A stretch of DNA of 64,000 nucleotides from Desulfobacter sp. (GTDB lineage: Bacteria; Desulfobacterota; Desulfobacteria; Desulfobacterales; Desulfobacteraceae): NCBI GenBank assembly GCA_028768545.1, contig CP054838.1, positions 2,901,001-2,965,000 of the forward strand. Reading direction: 5' to 3'. A program made the translations under genes and the position numbers. This document shows, one piece after another, positions 26,235 to 35,859 of the stretch (positions are counted from its first letter, which is position 1; each line of letters opens with the position of its first letter). The notes under the pieces were generated by a model, which saw only the letters and a program-made list of their open reading frames with translations, was not told where the DNA came from and did no database searches.

Positions 26235-28298
26235 ATGGCCAAACTATCAGATCCTAAATCTTTAATTTACCATGTAGATGCAGTGAAAAAAGGCAAACGG
26301 GTGTTTGAGGATGCCTTCCAGGGCGTGTCAAGGATGATTCTGGATGCCGGTATCCGCAAGGTCACGGTTAAAGGAAAAACCACCTATCAATTTGATCTGT
26401 TCAGTCAGGGGAAAAAGCATCTGGTGGGGATGTACGATGAAATCAACGCATTTGTCTCCTTTGTTAAAGACGCCTCAGAAGGGGGGTCTTCAAGGGAGAT
26501 GGCCTTTGTGCTGGTGGGTGAGCCGGGCAACGGTAAAACCTTTCTTGTGGAATACCTCTGTGCAAGGTACAGAGAATTTTTGTCAATCCCCGGGAATCGT
26601 AAATTTACCTTTAAATTCAAAAATTTGGATAAAATTGGCGGGTATGGTAAAATCCAGGCCATTGAATCTCAGACCTATGAAGATCCCATGGTTCTTGCCA
26701 TGAGTTTCAGGGAAACCAAAGAGGCATCCATGTCCTATTTGTCCAAACGGTTTAAATTCAAGGACAAGGACATTGAAAATCTTTACGATAAATACCGGCC
26801 TTTAGGTGCCTGCTCCGCTTATATCTGGAACCAGATCCGGGAATATGCAGACAATGACCCTGTAAAAATGATGGAATTTATCGAAATCGCCCCGGTGCCC
26901 CTGATCGAAAGTCTTGGCACTATCACGGGCAAGTATCCGGCCAAGGACAAGATCACCTCTTCGGCCGTGGATCTCATGGGAGAAGAATCCATCCAGCGTC
27001 TGCTTCACATCGCAGATACCAACAATCCCTACCGGTTTGACCTTCGCCGGGGGGCATTGGCCCGTGTGGCCGGAGGAGGGATTCATTTTTCCGATGAAAT
27101 TTATAAAAATAAAAAAGATCTGGTCCAGGTTTATCTCGGGGTCATCCAGAATCGGATGATTGAACTGGACGGTTTTAAATGGCCCATTGACACCCTGATC
27201 GTTGCCACATCCAATAATTCAGAGTTCAACACCTTTTTGTCCGAACGCGAAGAGGCCCCCATCGTAGACCGGTGCCGGATCTGCTATGTGGCACATAACA
27301 CGGATTATAAGATTCAAAAAACCCTTACCGAATACGCCATCGGTACCGATGTCAAACGCTCTTTAGACCATGAAATCCTGCACCAGGATCCTAATCTAAA
27401 CTATGCCGCCTCTGTTGCTGCGGTCCTGACACGCCTGCCAAGATCAGATAAACTCACCCCGGTTGAGACCATGAAATTGGCGGCAGGCGAGGTGGCAGGG
27501 GAAAAGAGTCTTAAAACCCTGGCCGAACTTATTGATCTGCTCAACCAGGATACCGAGATTACCAAACGGTTCGGCCAGAAAGGGCTGGGCCAGCGTAACC
27601 TGGGTCGTGCTGTTCAACTCCTGCTGGAAAGCTCTGAAACTAACGAGGGCAAATGCATGTTTGCCCTGGATATTTTCAGGGCCCTTGAACGAATTGTGCT
27701 GGATTATGTCCAGGAACCTGCCGACCGGGCCAAGTTCAAAGAAGATTTGAAAATTGCAAAGGGCCTATACCGGGAACGGATTTTAACAGAGATGTTTAAC
27801 GCCTATATGGATGAACCTCTGGCCATTAAAAAAGATGTGCTCAACTATGTGAATATGATCATTGGTGTGGATGCCGAACACCTGGGGCCGGACATGATGT
27901 GGAAGTACAAGGACCCCCAGACAGGAGAGCTTCGGGCCCTGAAAATAGACGAGCGGTATATTAAAAATGTGGAAGAGCGTCTCGGGCTTAAAACAGAGGA
28001 ACAAAGGGCCTCTTTTAGAAATTCCATCCGTAAGATTTATGGTCAGAAACTTTCCGTGGATGCCAATTATGATTTCATGGACAATCTGGAACTGGTCAAG
28101 GCCATCACCGATGTCAGGCTTAAATCTGATATTGCCGGGGCAGGATCTCTGATCGGGGCCCTGGCTAACAGGACCAATGAAGAAAACCAAAAACTCTATG
28201 ACCGAATGATTTACACCATGGCTGAAAAGCTGGGCTATTGCCACACCTGCGCCCAGAAAACCATTGAATATTTTTGCAGCCAGGAAGATGATAAATAA
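26235..28298 (+). CDS. prkA: PrkA/YeaG-family AAA serine protein kinase
   Basis: 687-residue homologue of E. coli YeaG and Bacillus PrkA, proteins tied to starvation and stress responses. The N-terminal AAA domain has Walker A GEPGNGKT and a Walker B-like acidic stretch (GGIHFSDEIYKN); a kinase-like C-terminal region follows. The chosen ATG has GGGAGG seven bases upstream; a longer in-frame start lacks similarity. It is normally followed by yeaH and spoVR/ycgB. Here yeaH follows but is cut by an IS, and the third gene is missing. Confidence 0.9.
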   Translation: MAKLSDPKSLIYHVDAVKKGKRVFEDAFQGVSRMILDAGIRKVTVKGKTTYQFDLFSQGKKHLVGMYDEINAFVSFVKDASEGGSSREMAFVLVGEPGNGKTFLVEYLCARYREFLSIPGNRKFTFKFKNLDKIGGYGKIQAIESQTYEDPMVLAMSFRETKEASMSYLSKRFKFKDKDIENLYDKYRPLGACSAYIWNQIREYADNDPVKMMEFIEIAPVPLIESLGTITGKYPAKDKITSSAVDLMGEESIQRLLHIADTNNPYRFDLRRGALARVAGGGIHFSDEIYKNKKDLVQVYLGVIQNRMIELDGFKWPIDTLIVATSNNSEFNTFLSEREEAPIVDRCRICYVAHNTDYKIQKTLTEYAIGTDVKRSLDHEILHQDPNLNYAASVAAVLTRLPRSDKLTPVETMKLAAGEVAGEKSLKTLAELIDLLNQDTEITKRFGQKGLGQRNLGRAVQLLLESSETNEGKCMFALDIFRALERIVLDYVQEPADRAKFKEDLKIAKGLYRERILTEMFNAYMDEPLAIKKDVLNYVNMIIGVDAEHLGPDMMWKYKDPQTGELRALKIDERYIKNVEERLGLKTEEQRASFRNSIRKIYGQKLSVDANYDFMDNLELVKAITDVRLKSDIAGAGSLIGALANRTNEENQKLYDRMIYTMAEKLGYCHTCAQKTIEYFCSQEDDK

Positions 28299-28374
28299 TG
28301 ACGCACCTGTTTGAAGCGGCTTGGGTTTTCTTGCCTTTGTCTCATTCAAACACTATTATCCGGGGGAAAAGCAT

Positions 28375-29324
28375 ATGGTAACCCTTGATGAACTTCTTGA
28401 GCGTGACCGGCAAAGGGAAGAGGACGGTTTTAACCGTAAAATTCGCATCGGGCGGATTGTGAAACCCGGGGTCGGAGGCAAGGAAAAAATTATTGTGGTC
28501 CCCACCACGGTGGAAGAAAAGTTTGTCCATGATGAGGTTCGTTTTGATCCGGATACGGGCGAGGGGGAACCCTCGGGCGGAACCGGAGACGGGGAAGAGG
28601 GCGATATCATCGGTGAAGCGCCTGTACGGCCTGAACAGGACCAGGAAGAAGGTGCAGGAGAAGGCCCGGGTGAGGGGGAAGGCGGAGAACATGAGTTTGA
28701 ATCCAACGCCTATGAATTGGGAAAGGTTTTATCAGAAGATTTTCAACTGCCCAACCTACAGGACAAGGGAAAAAAGCGGACCTTGGCCCGGTATATCTAT
28801 GAATTGACAGACAAGAACAAAGGCGTGGGTCAGATTTTGGACAAAAAGGCCACGCTCAAACAGATTGTCCAGACCAATATTGCCCTGGGCAGAATCCCGG
28901 ATGTTTCTGATATTGATCCCGCAGGGTTTATTGTCTCGCCCCAGGACCTGGTCTACAGAATTTTATCCAGGGAAAAGGATTATGAATCCCAGGCCCTTGT
29001 TTTTTTTCTAAGGGATTATTCAGGATCCATGGGCGGCAAAGTTACCCAAACCGTAGTTTCTCAGCATGTGATGCTCTATTCCTGGCTCATGTATCAATAT
29101 GAAAAACAGGTGGAAACGCGGTTTGTGCTCCATGATACAGAAGCCAAGGAAGTCTCTGATTTTTACAAGTATTACTCGTATAAGGTGGCCGGCGGAACCA
29201 AGGTTTTTTCCGCTTTTAAACTGGTCAATGATATTGTGCAAAGAGAGAGCCTGGACAGGGATTATAATATCTATGTCTTTCACGGAACAGACGGAGATGA
29301 CTGGGACAAGGAAGGAACCCAGAC
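28375..29324 (+). pseudogene. yeaH: YeaH-family VWA protein (DUF444), 3' end lost at an IS6 copy
   Basis: The N-terminal region is followed by a Gly/Glu-rich linker (about residues 60-105) and the start of a von Willebrand A-type domain with the MIDAS motif DYSGSMGG. The reading frame enters the IS6-family inverted repeat after HGTDGDDWDKEGTQT, so the last part of the VWA domain is missing and the final residues come from the element. It lies 76 bp behind prkA. Loss of YeaH would break the YeaG-YeaH-YcgB unit. Confidence 0.8.
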
Positions 29325-30161
29325 GGTTCTGTTGCAAAAAATATTTCCAGGACAAAGAGATCGTTCAGGCGTAAAATTTACGCAGCATAAGAAAACAGAT
29401 TTTCGACGAATTCTTTCTGCTTTAAAATTTCTCCCTTCCTGATATTTTTAACTTGTCCTTTTCTGATCATGTTCATAATTTCATAGCCTTTTAGCGTCCG
29501 CCAGGCAGAATGAAATGTCTTGAACCCCATACCAGCTCTGACAAGCTTTTTGATAAACCGGTGGTCTTGCTCAATAATATTGTTCAGATATTTATTCTGT
29601 CTTAGGATACAGTCCTTATTCAGAAGCTTTTTTTCTTTCAAAGCCTTTACTGCCGGAGGATATGCAGGATTTCCGTCAACACTCAGAACCCGAGGTCTGG
29701 AGCTATTGGAAGCTCGCAGCATCTTTTTAAAAAATCGTTTGGCAGATTCCATATTACGTCTGCTGCGAAGAAGAAAATCGATGGTATTTCCACGGGAATC
29801 GACCGCTCGGTAAAGATACTTCATTTTCCCCCGCACCTTGATATATGTTTCATCAATACGGTAAGAATCATTTGATTGCCGCAGATACTTCCTGCTTCGC
29901 TTTTCCATTTCAGGAGCATAGCGCTGAACCCATCGGTAAATGGTACTGTGATCCACAGACAAGCTCCGTTCTTGCATCATCTCTTCCAGATTCCTGTAAC
30001 TCAGTTGATATCTCAGATACCAGCGAACATTCAACAGGATGATTTCTTTTTCATAATGACGCCACTTGAAAGGGTTTTCATTTTTCATACTATCTCTCTG
30101 CAAATAAATTAGTGCCAAAACGGACTTGTATCAGACATTAATAATTTTTTGCAACAGAACC
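29325..30161 (-). mobile_element. IS6-family insertion sequence, copy 1 (837 bp)
   Basis: Complete element with terminal repeats starting GGTTCTGTTGCAAAAAA at both ends. The 8 bp on either side (acccagac, ccgcagag) do not match, so there is no target duplication. Two unrelated broken genes flank it, which points to a deletion or recombination event. Confidence 0.9.
29378..30088 (-). CDS. IS6-family transposase (copy 1)
   Basis: 236-residue DDE transposase. The catalytic Asp residues are in RIDETYIKV and LSVDGNPAY, and the Glu in NIIEQDHRF, with exactly 34 residues between the second Asp and the Glu, the IS6 spacing. It differs from copies 2 and 3 by one visible residue near the N-terminus (ERSLSV versus ERGLSV). 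The start is the ATG after GAGAGATAGT; a TTG ten codons upstream is less likely. Confidence 0.9.
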   Translation of the reverse strand: MKNENPFKWRHYEKEIILLNVRWYLRYQLSYRNLEEMMQERSLSVDHSTIYRWVQRYAPEMEKRSRKYLRQSNDSYRIDETYIKVRGKMKYLYRAVDSRGNTIDFLLRSRRNMESAKRFFKKMLRASNSSRPRVLSVDGNPAYPPAVKALKEKKLLNKDCILRQNKYLNNIIEQDHRFIKKLVRAGMGFKTFHSAWRTLKGYEIMNMIRKGQVKNIRKGEILKQKEFVENLFSYAA

Positions 30162-31216
30162 CCGCAGAGGATCCTGTGGAGTTCAACTTCAAGGGGATTA
30201 ACCAGGTGCCTGTGAAAGAAGATGTGGGCATGACCTTTGCCGCGGCACTTAAGGCCTTTCTTCGTCAGGATCCGGATATTATCATGGTGGGCGAGATCCG
30301 GGACATTGACACGGCTGAAATTGCCATCAAGGCGGCCATGACCGGGCATCTGGTTTTTGCCACCCTCCATACCAACGACTGCCCCTCAACCATCGGCCGT
30401 CTGGCCGATATTGGCATTCCGGCCTATATGCTGGCCTCTTCTGTGACCATGGTCTTGTCCCAGCGTCTGACCCGCAGGCTTTGCCCCGAGTGCAAGCAGG
30501 TAGTAACAGGCCATAACCCACAGGATCTTGAGCTTTACGGGTTTCAAAAGGATGAGATCGATGATTTGAAAATTTACGGTCCCAAAGGATGTGCCCATTG
30601 CAATGGTACAGGCTACAAGGGCAGGGTGGGGCTTTATGAACTCATGGAGATCACCGATGAGGTAGGCAAGGCCATCTCAGCTGAAGTGCCTGAAGACCAG
30701 CTTCGAAAAGTGGCGGTTTCAGAAGGGATGATCACCCTGAGGGATGCAGGCCTTGTTAAAATTAAAAGTGCAGAAACCTCATTGGAAGAGGTGCTTAAAA
30801 AAACCACCATCACCAAGGAGGCCCTGCCGGCCTATCTGGTGAATCCCGATGTGGAGCTATACGAGGATAAGGACGTTATCATCCGGGAAGGCAATACAGA
30901 TATTGATTTCTTCAAGCTGGTCCAGGGAGCGGTGTATGTGGTCAAGGGCAGGAAAATGATTGCTGAAATTTCCCAGCCTGGAGAATATTTCGGGGAAATG
31001 GCCGCCATAACCGGGGATCCCAGATCAGCCTCCATTATTTCAAAGGGCCGGGCCAAGGTCAAGCGGTTTCCAGGGGATAAGCTCGGTGAAATCATTGGAA
31101 AATATCCTGAAGTGGCCAAGCATCTCTTCTCTGTACTGGCAGACCGTCTTCATGCCGCAGACAAGAAAATTGTGTCCATGTACAATCAGCTTCAACGGCC
31201 AAAAACGCCTAATTAA
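30162..31216 (+). pseudogene. PilB/GspE-type secretion ATPase fused to a cNMP-binding domain, N-terminus lost
   Basis: Only the C-terminal half of a type IV pilus/type II secretion ATPase remains: AEDPVEF, the Walker B stretch FLRQDPDIIMVGEIRD, the His box TGHLVFATLHTND, and the four-Cys zinc motif CPEC...CAHC. Walker A and everything before it are missing at the IS6 border. After the ATPase, a cyclic-nucleotide-binding-type domain follows (GEYFGEMAAITGDPRSASI). The reading frame could still start at a TTG within the IS terminal repeat, but the product cannot hydrolyse ATP. Confidence 0.8.
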
Positions 31217-31217
31217 A

Positions 31218-31754
31218 CTATTTTTCTTCTTTGAAGAACCTGTCTTTTTCGCTGTAAATACATCCGCAGTACTGCTGGCGGTACATTTTCCGCTGCTTTG
31301 AGGTTTCAATCCCCTGTTTCCACCCCTCTCTGAAGTCATGGTAGAAAAACTTTAATCCATATTCTTTTCCCAGGGCCTGCCCAATTTCGATAATCGCCTT
31401 ATGGTTCTGGAATTTACTATAGAGCAGGGTGGTGGTGAACCCGTCAAATTTTCCTTTTTTTGCCACAAGGGCCGCAGCCTTAAGCCTTGCATGATAGCAA
31501 TATCTGCACCTGTTTTTTTCCCTGAACGCCACAGATCTTAAAAAGGTTTCAAGTTCATATCTTTTTTGCCAGATCATTTTAAGGTCCATGTCCTGGGCAA
31601 ATTCTTTAAGGGTCTCTTCTCTTTTTAAACATTCGGTAAAGGGGTGAATATTATGGCGGTAAAAATAGCCCATGACATCCATATCCATCTGTCTTAACAC
31701 CTCAAGGGGATAAATGGTGCAGGGCCCGCAGCAGGCATGGAGTAATAGTTTCAA
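31218..31754 (-). CDS. queH: Epoxyqueuosine reductase QueH
   Basis: Last step of queuosine synthesis in organisms without QueG. 178 residues with the DUF208 signature LLLHACCGPCTIYPLE, then YRHNIHPFTECLKRE, the paired Cys in CRYCYHARLK and a C-terminal YCGCIYS. These Cys residues hold an iron-sulfur cluster and a second metal site. It overlaps the stop of yggS by 4 bp, so both are translated from one message. The stop lies 1 bp from the convergent ATPase fragment. Confidence 0.88.
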   Translation of the reverse strand: MKLLLHACCGPCTIYPLEVLRQMDMDVMGYFYRHNIHPFTECLKREETLKEFAQDMDLKMIWQKRYELETFLRSVAFREKNRCRYCYHARLKAAALVAKKGKFDGFTTTLLYSKFQNHKAIIEIGQALGKEYGLKFFYHDFREGWKQGIETSKQRKMYRQQYCGCIYSEKDRFFKEEK

Positions 31755-32440
31755 TCCCGGCCCCCGAAAATGGCCGTGCCCACCCGGACCATGGTGGCGC
31801 CTTCTTCAATGGCCACTGGAAAATCATTGCTCATCCCCATTGAAAGATGATTCATGAAAACGGATGCTAAATTTAATTTTTCAATTTTCAGGCTAATCTC
31901 TTTAACGGCCCTGAAATACCCCCTGGCCTTTTTTGGATTATCAAAAAACGGAGGCATGCACATCAGCCCTTGAACACAAACATGGTCAAGCTGGCTGATC
32001 TGTTCTGCAAGCTCAATTACCTGGGCTTGATCAGCCCCGGATTTGGTCTTTTCATCGGCAATATTGATTTGAAGAAGGATATTCTGTACCTTATTGATTT
32101 TAGCGGCCTGTTTGCTGATTTCCCTGGCCAGTTTCAACTTGTCCACCGTGTGAATCAGGTCAAAATATTTAACTGCAAATTTGGCCTTGTTCGACTGGAG
32201 ATGACCGATAAAATGCCAGCAAAGGTTCTCTTTTCCCAGGATATCTATTTTTCCCATGGCCTCCTGGATATAGTTTTCGCCAAAGTCTTTGTGCCCGGCC
32301 TCAATGGCCTGGTTTATCAGGGATACCGGTTTTCGTTTGCTCACCCCGATCAGGGTGATTTTTTTTGGATCCCTGCCACAGGTTGATGCGGCTTGGGCGA
32401 TTTTTCCATAAATTTGATCGATATTTGTTTTTATCAACAT
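31751..32440 (-). CDS. YggS-family pyridoxal-phosphate homeostasis protein
   Basis: 229-residue PLP-binding barrel protein with no known catalytic activity, needed for vitamin B6 balance. The cofactor Lys is expected in the ITLIGVSKRKP stretch; NYIQEAMGKI, WHFIGHLQSNKAK, and LSMGMSNDFPVAIEEGATMVRVGTAIFG are family hallmarks. Downstream of maf by 11 bp and overlapping queH, giving a three-gene operon maf-yggS-queH. Confidence 0.92.
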   Translation of the reverse strand: MLIKTNIDQIYGKIAQAASTCGRDPKKITLIGVSKRKPVSLINQAIEAGHKDFGENYIQEAMGKIDILGKENLCWHFIGHLQSNKAKFAVKYFDLIHTVDKLKLAREISKQAAKINKVQNILLQINIADEKTKSGADQAQVIELAEQISQLDHVCVQGLMCMPPFFDNPKKARGYFRAVKEISLKIEKLNLASVFMNHLSMGMSNDFPVAIEEGATMVRVGTAIFGGRD

Positions 32441-32451
32441 AAAAATTTTCC

Positions 32452-33045
32452 TTAAAATTGAATCACCTGAAGCTCAGTCAGGATCTCGATGAGCTCGCAT
32501 ACCGGCAGTCCGACCACATTGGAATAGGAGCCTTGGATTTTTTGAACCATAAAGGCGCCGATCCCCTGAATTCCATATCCACCGGCCTTATCATAGGGCT
32601 CATCCGTGGAGGCATACCAAAAGATTTCTTTTTGGGACAAAGATTTAAACCATACCCGGGTATCAACGGTCAGGGATCTGGCCATTGATTTGGCCGGACA
32701 GACAAGGGTCATGCCTGTGAATACGGAATGGGCTCTGCCGCTCAGGCTGGTGAGCATGGAAACGGCATGGTCATGGTCACAGGGTTTGCCTAAAATGGTA
32801 TTGTCAGCCATAACAATGGTGTCGGCTCCCAATGTCCAGGCTTCAGGGTCTTGACAGGCACTGTGTTCAGCCTTTTGTCCGGACAGAATCTGGACATAGG
32901 CCCCGGGATCATTTTTATAGGGGACACTTGCCTCATCAATATCTGCCACCAGGGTCTCAAAGCAAATGCCTGCCTGGGTGAGCAGTTCATGCCGCCGGGG
33001 GGACCCGGATGCCAGAATGATTTTTTCACAGTTAATGGGAGTCAT
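32452..33045 (-). CDS. maf: Maf-family nucleoside triphosphate pyrophosphatase
   Basis: Hydrolyses non-standard or modified nucleoside triphosphates to monophosphates. 197 residues starting with the Maf signature ILASGSPRRHELL; LGADTIVMADN and EPYDKAGGYGIQGIGA are also present. First gene of the operon with yggS and queH; the ATG lies after a weak ribosome site. Exact substrate subtype is not resolved from sequence. Confidence 0.93.
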   Translation of the reverse strand: MTPINCEKIILASGSPRRHELLTQAGICFETLVADIDEASVPYKNDPGAYVQILSGQKAEHSACQDPEAWTLGADTIVMADNTILGKPCDHDHAVSMLTSLSGRAHSVFTGMTLVCPAKSMARSLTVDTRVWFKSLSQKEIFWYASTDEPYDKAGGYGIQGIGAFMVQKIQGSYSNVVGLPVCELIEILTELQVIQF

Positions 33046-33465
33046 GGCCCCTTATTTATCATAAAATAAGGCACAAGAACAGCATTGGCATTTGTAATTT
33101 ATCAACTCAACTTTCGATATTTAAAAAAGGTGATTAATTAAAGCATAATAGTATGAAATGCTATGAGGTAAGCCAAAAAAATGGAAACCTGGTTTGTAAA
33201 AATTAATCCCACCTTGATTGAGAGAGTTTTGGAGACATAAAAAATTAGAAAATTTCTTTAGGGTACCTTTCAATAATCAGAATTTTGGTTTGAGTTCAAG
33301 GGCAGGCAGATTTTAACCGGAGCAATATATGGAATATTTTAAGCATATGTTTTTCTCCGAGCCGAAGATTCAAATTTGTCTGGTTCTGACCTTTAGGTTG
33401 AAACCAAGAAATCAAGCCAAAAGACAATTATTGGAAGTGGCCATAATGCAATGAATATAAAAAAC
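33046..33465. other. Intergenic stretch ending at an IS6 border
   Basis: About 420 bp with low GC and no known gene. One 41-codon frame on the plus strand (33329-33454, MEYFKHMFFSEPK...) has a fair ribosome site (CCGGAGC) but no recognisable similarity; I do not call it a gene. The right edge is cut by the IS6 terminal repeat. Confidence 0.4.
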
Positions 33466-34244
33466 GGTTCTGTTGCAAAAAATTATTAATGTTTGATACA
33501 AGTCCGTTTTGGCACTAATTTATTTGCAGAGAGATAGTATGAAAAATGAAAACCCTTTCAAGTGGCGTCATTATGAAAAAGAAATCATCCTGTTGAATGT
33601 TCGCTGGTATCTGAGATATCAACTGAGTTACAGGAATCTGGAAGAGATGATGCAAGAACGGGGCTTGTCTGTGGATCACAGTACCATTTACCGATGGGTT
33701 CAGCGCTATGCTCCTGAAATGGAAAAGCGAAGCAGGAAGTATCTGCGGCAATCAAATGATTCTTACCGTATTGATGAAACATATATCAAGGTGCGGGGGA
33801 AAATGAAGTATCTTTACCGAGCGGTCGATTCCCGTGGAAATACCATCGATTTTCTTCTTCGCAGCAGACGTAATATGGAATCTGCCAAACGATTTTTTAA
33901 AAAGATGCTGCGAGCTTCCAATAGCTCCAGACCTCGGGTTCTGAGTGTTGACGGAAATCCTGCATATCCTCCGGCAGTAAAGGCTTTGAAAGAAAAAAAG
34001 CTTCTGAATAAGGACTGTATCCTAAGACAGAATAAATATCTGAACAATATTATTGAGCAAGACCACCGGTTTATCAAAAAGCTTGTCAGAGCTGGTATGG
34101 GGTTCAAGACATTTCATTCTGCCTGGCGGACGCTAAAAGGCTATGAAATTATGAACATGATCAGAAAAGGACAAGTTAAAAATATCAGGAAGGGAGAAAT
34201 TTTAAAGCAGAAAGAATTCGTCGAAAATCTGTTTTCTTATGCTG
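33466..34244 (+). mobile_element. IS6-family insertion sequence, copy 2, right end missing
   Basis: The left terminal repeat GGTTCTGTTGCAAAAAA is intact. At the right the element stops within the last codons of its transposase and joins the end of an IS256-family copy, so the final 58 bp including the right repeat are lost. It cannot transpose alone. Confidence 0.88.
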
Positions 34245-34408
34245 GGGAATGTTCAGAATTCTGTGTCACGGTTTCGGTTCCTGGATCTGCCTCAGCGCCA
34301 GCGGAAGTAAAAGTCAGGTCCGAGAATGGGCCTTCAATCAGCCACGTCGGAGGAGTTGACTTTTGCTGGAGTGGAGTTCCTGGAACCATCTTTTCCATCT
34401 GTAAATAA
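33539..34408 (+). CDS. IS6-family transposase fused at its C-terminus to IS256 end sequence
   Basis: All but the last residue of the 236-residue transposase is present with its full DDE set, then the frame runs on into the terminal 160 bp of the neighbouring IS256 copy and adds about 54 foreign residues (GECSEFCVTVSVPGS...). The transposase core is intact, so it could act in trans on the complete copies. The extension is a junction artefact, not a separate family. Confidence 0.8.
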   Translation: MKNENPFKWRHYEKEIILLNVRWYLRYQLSYRNLEEMMQERGLSVDHSTIYRWVQRYAPEMEKRSRKYLRQSNDSYRIDETYIKVRGKMKYLYRAVDSRGNTIDFLLRSRRNMESAKRFFKKMLRASNSSRPRVLSVDGNPAYPPAVKALKEKKLLNKDCILRQNKYLNNIIEQDHRFIKKLVRAGMGFKTFHSAWRTLKGYEIMNMIRKGQVKNIRKGEILKQKEFVENLFSYAGECSEFCVTVSVPGSASAPAEVKVRSENGPSISHVGGVDFCWSGVPGTIFSICK

Positions 34409-35695
34409 ATCCCTATCAAATTCCCAGCTCTTTATCCAGCCGGCCTTCAAAGAAAATTGCCAACTGGGAAATTGTCAGTGACCAATTTTGAATCGGCATT
34501 GTCCATTTTTTACTGGCGTTCTGGATCCCCATGTAAAGCAGCTTTAACAGGCTGTCCTGGTTCGGGAATGATCCCTTTGTTTTGGTCAGTTTTCGAAACT
34601 GTCGATGCACAGCCTCAATGGTATTTGTGGTGTATATTATCCGTCGAATCTCTTCTGGATATTTAAAGAAATGACTGAGGCGTTCCCAGTTGTTCCGCCA
34701 GGATTTTATCACAATCGGGTATTTGTCATTCCATTTATTTTCCAAGATATCCAGTTCTTCTTCGGCCAGATCCTTATTGACCGCTTTATAAACACGTTTT
34801 AGATCTGCCATAAATTCCTTTTTATTTTTGGAACCAACGTATTTCAATGAATTTCGGATCTGGTGGACTACGCAGAGTTGAACTTCTGTGTCCGGGAATA
34901 TGGTCTCAATGGCCTCGGGAAAACCTTTTAGACCATCAACACAGGCAATCAGGATATCTTTTACCCCTCGGTTTGAAAGGTCTGTTAACACCTGCAGCCA
35001 GAAGTTCGCACCCTCATTCTCGGATATGTACAGCCCAAGAACCTCTTTGCGGCCCTCGATATTCACCCCAAGAATTGTGTAAACGGCTTTGCTGCCGACC
35101 TTTCCGTTTTCTCGTACTTTATAATGTATGGCATCAAGCCATATGATTGGGTACACATTTTCCAACGGCCTGGCCTGCCATTCTTTGACGGTATGGATGA
35201 TTTTATCGGTAATGGTGCTCAGAGTGGCATTTGAAATCTCAAGTCCATAGATTTCCTGTAAATGGGAAGCCATATCATTATAACTCATGCCCAGGCCGTA
35301 AAGGGCTATTATCTTTCTTTCAATTTCATCGCTGAGCGTTGTCTGATGTTTTTTGACGATCTGTGGAGAGAAGGTTCCGGCCCTGTCACGCGGGGTTTTT
35401 AGCTCAAATTTACCATCCAGGGATTTAATGGTCTTTTTGCTTTTTCCATTACGGCGGTTGGCAGAAACTTCCTGCCCGAGATGGGACTCCAACTCTCCTT
35501 CAAGAGCAGCTTCAGCAAGATTTTTGATTAATGATGTAAGGACGCCGCCCTTACCTGTGAAGGGTTTACCTTCCTGGATGCCTTTAAGGGCTTTTTGAAA
35601 ATCAAATTCGGTGTTTTCTTCGGTCATGTCAGTTCTCCTTATTTAGCTGAGTATATCAGCTTTCATTCAACTGACACAGAATTTTGAACGCCCTC
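34245..35695 (-). mobile_element. IS256-family insertion sequence, copy 1 (1451 bp)
   Basis: Complete between imperfect 24-bp terminal repeats that share GTTCA and AATTCTGTGTCA. The 8 bp on each side (ttatgctg, gaatcaaa) do not match, so no target duplication is left; the left side is a truncated IS6 copy. About 170 bp of non-coding sequence lie between the transposase stop and one end, as in copy 2. Confidence 0.88.
34416..35627 (-). CDS. IS256-family (mutator-type) transposase, copy 1
   Basis: 403 residues. The DDE residues are visible in IIWLDAIHYKV, IACVDGLKGFPEA and NTIEAVHRQFRKLTK, with the His-containing CVVHQIRNS between as in this family. Differences from copy 2 are few (for example TEEN versus TEDN, GQEV versus GQEI), so the copies are recent. 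The ribosome site AAGGAG lies before the ATG. Confidence 0.93.
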   Translation of the reverse strand: MTEENTEFDFQKALKGIQEGKPFTGKGGVLTSLIKNLAEAALEGELESHLGQEVSANRRNGKSKKTIKSLDGKFELKTPRDRAGTFSPQIVKKHQTTLSDEIERKIIALYGLGMSYNDMASHLQEIYGLEISNATLSTITDKIIHTVKEWQARPLENVYPIIWLDAIHYKVRENGKVGSKAVYTILGVNIEGRKEVLGLYISENEGANFWLQVLTDLSNRGVKDILIACVDGLKGFPEAIETIFPDTEVQLCVVHQIRNSLKYVGSKNKKEFMADLKRVYKAVNKDLAEEELDILENKWNDKYPIVIKSWRNNWERLSHFFKYPEEIRRIIYTTNTIEAVHRQFRKLTKTKGSFPNQDSLLKLLYMGIQNASKKWTMPIQNWSLTISQLAIFFEGRLDKELGI

Positions 35696-35816
35696 GAATC
35701 AAATTATGAAACTGCCTTTTTGTGTCGTTATGCTTTATTTTTTCTTATGGTGACGCCTGCAAACCCGAAAAGATCGATACTAAAAAAAGTGGCAAATCCT
35801 TTGGATTTTTTGTACT

Positions 35817-35852
35817 GAACACGGATAGATTTTGTAAAATCTATCCGTGTTC
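35817..35852. terminator. Long perfect hairpin after the acyl-CoA dehydrogenase gene
   Basis: Two 17-bp arms (GAACACGGATAGATTTT and its exact complement) around a 2-bp centre, lying 8 bp beyond the acyl-CoA dehydrogenase stop. Neither strand shows a T-run right after the stem, so a simple intrinsic terminator is not certain; a binding site for a dimeric regulator is the other option. Confidence 0.5.
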
Positions 35853-35859
35853 ACATCTT

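Noticed and set aside
33509..34408. A distinct 299-residue transposase
   Set aside because: It is the IS6 transposase reading into the adjacent IS256 end; the extra residues are a junction product.
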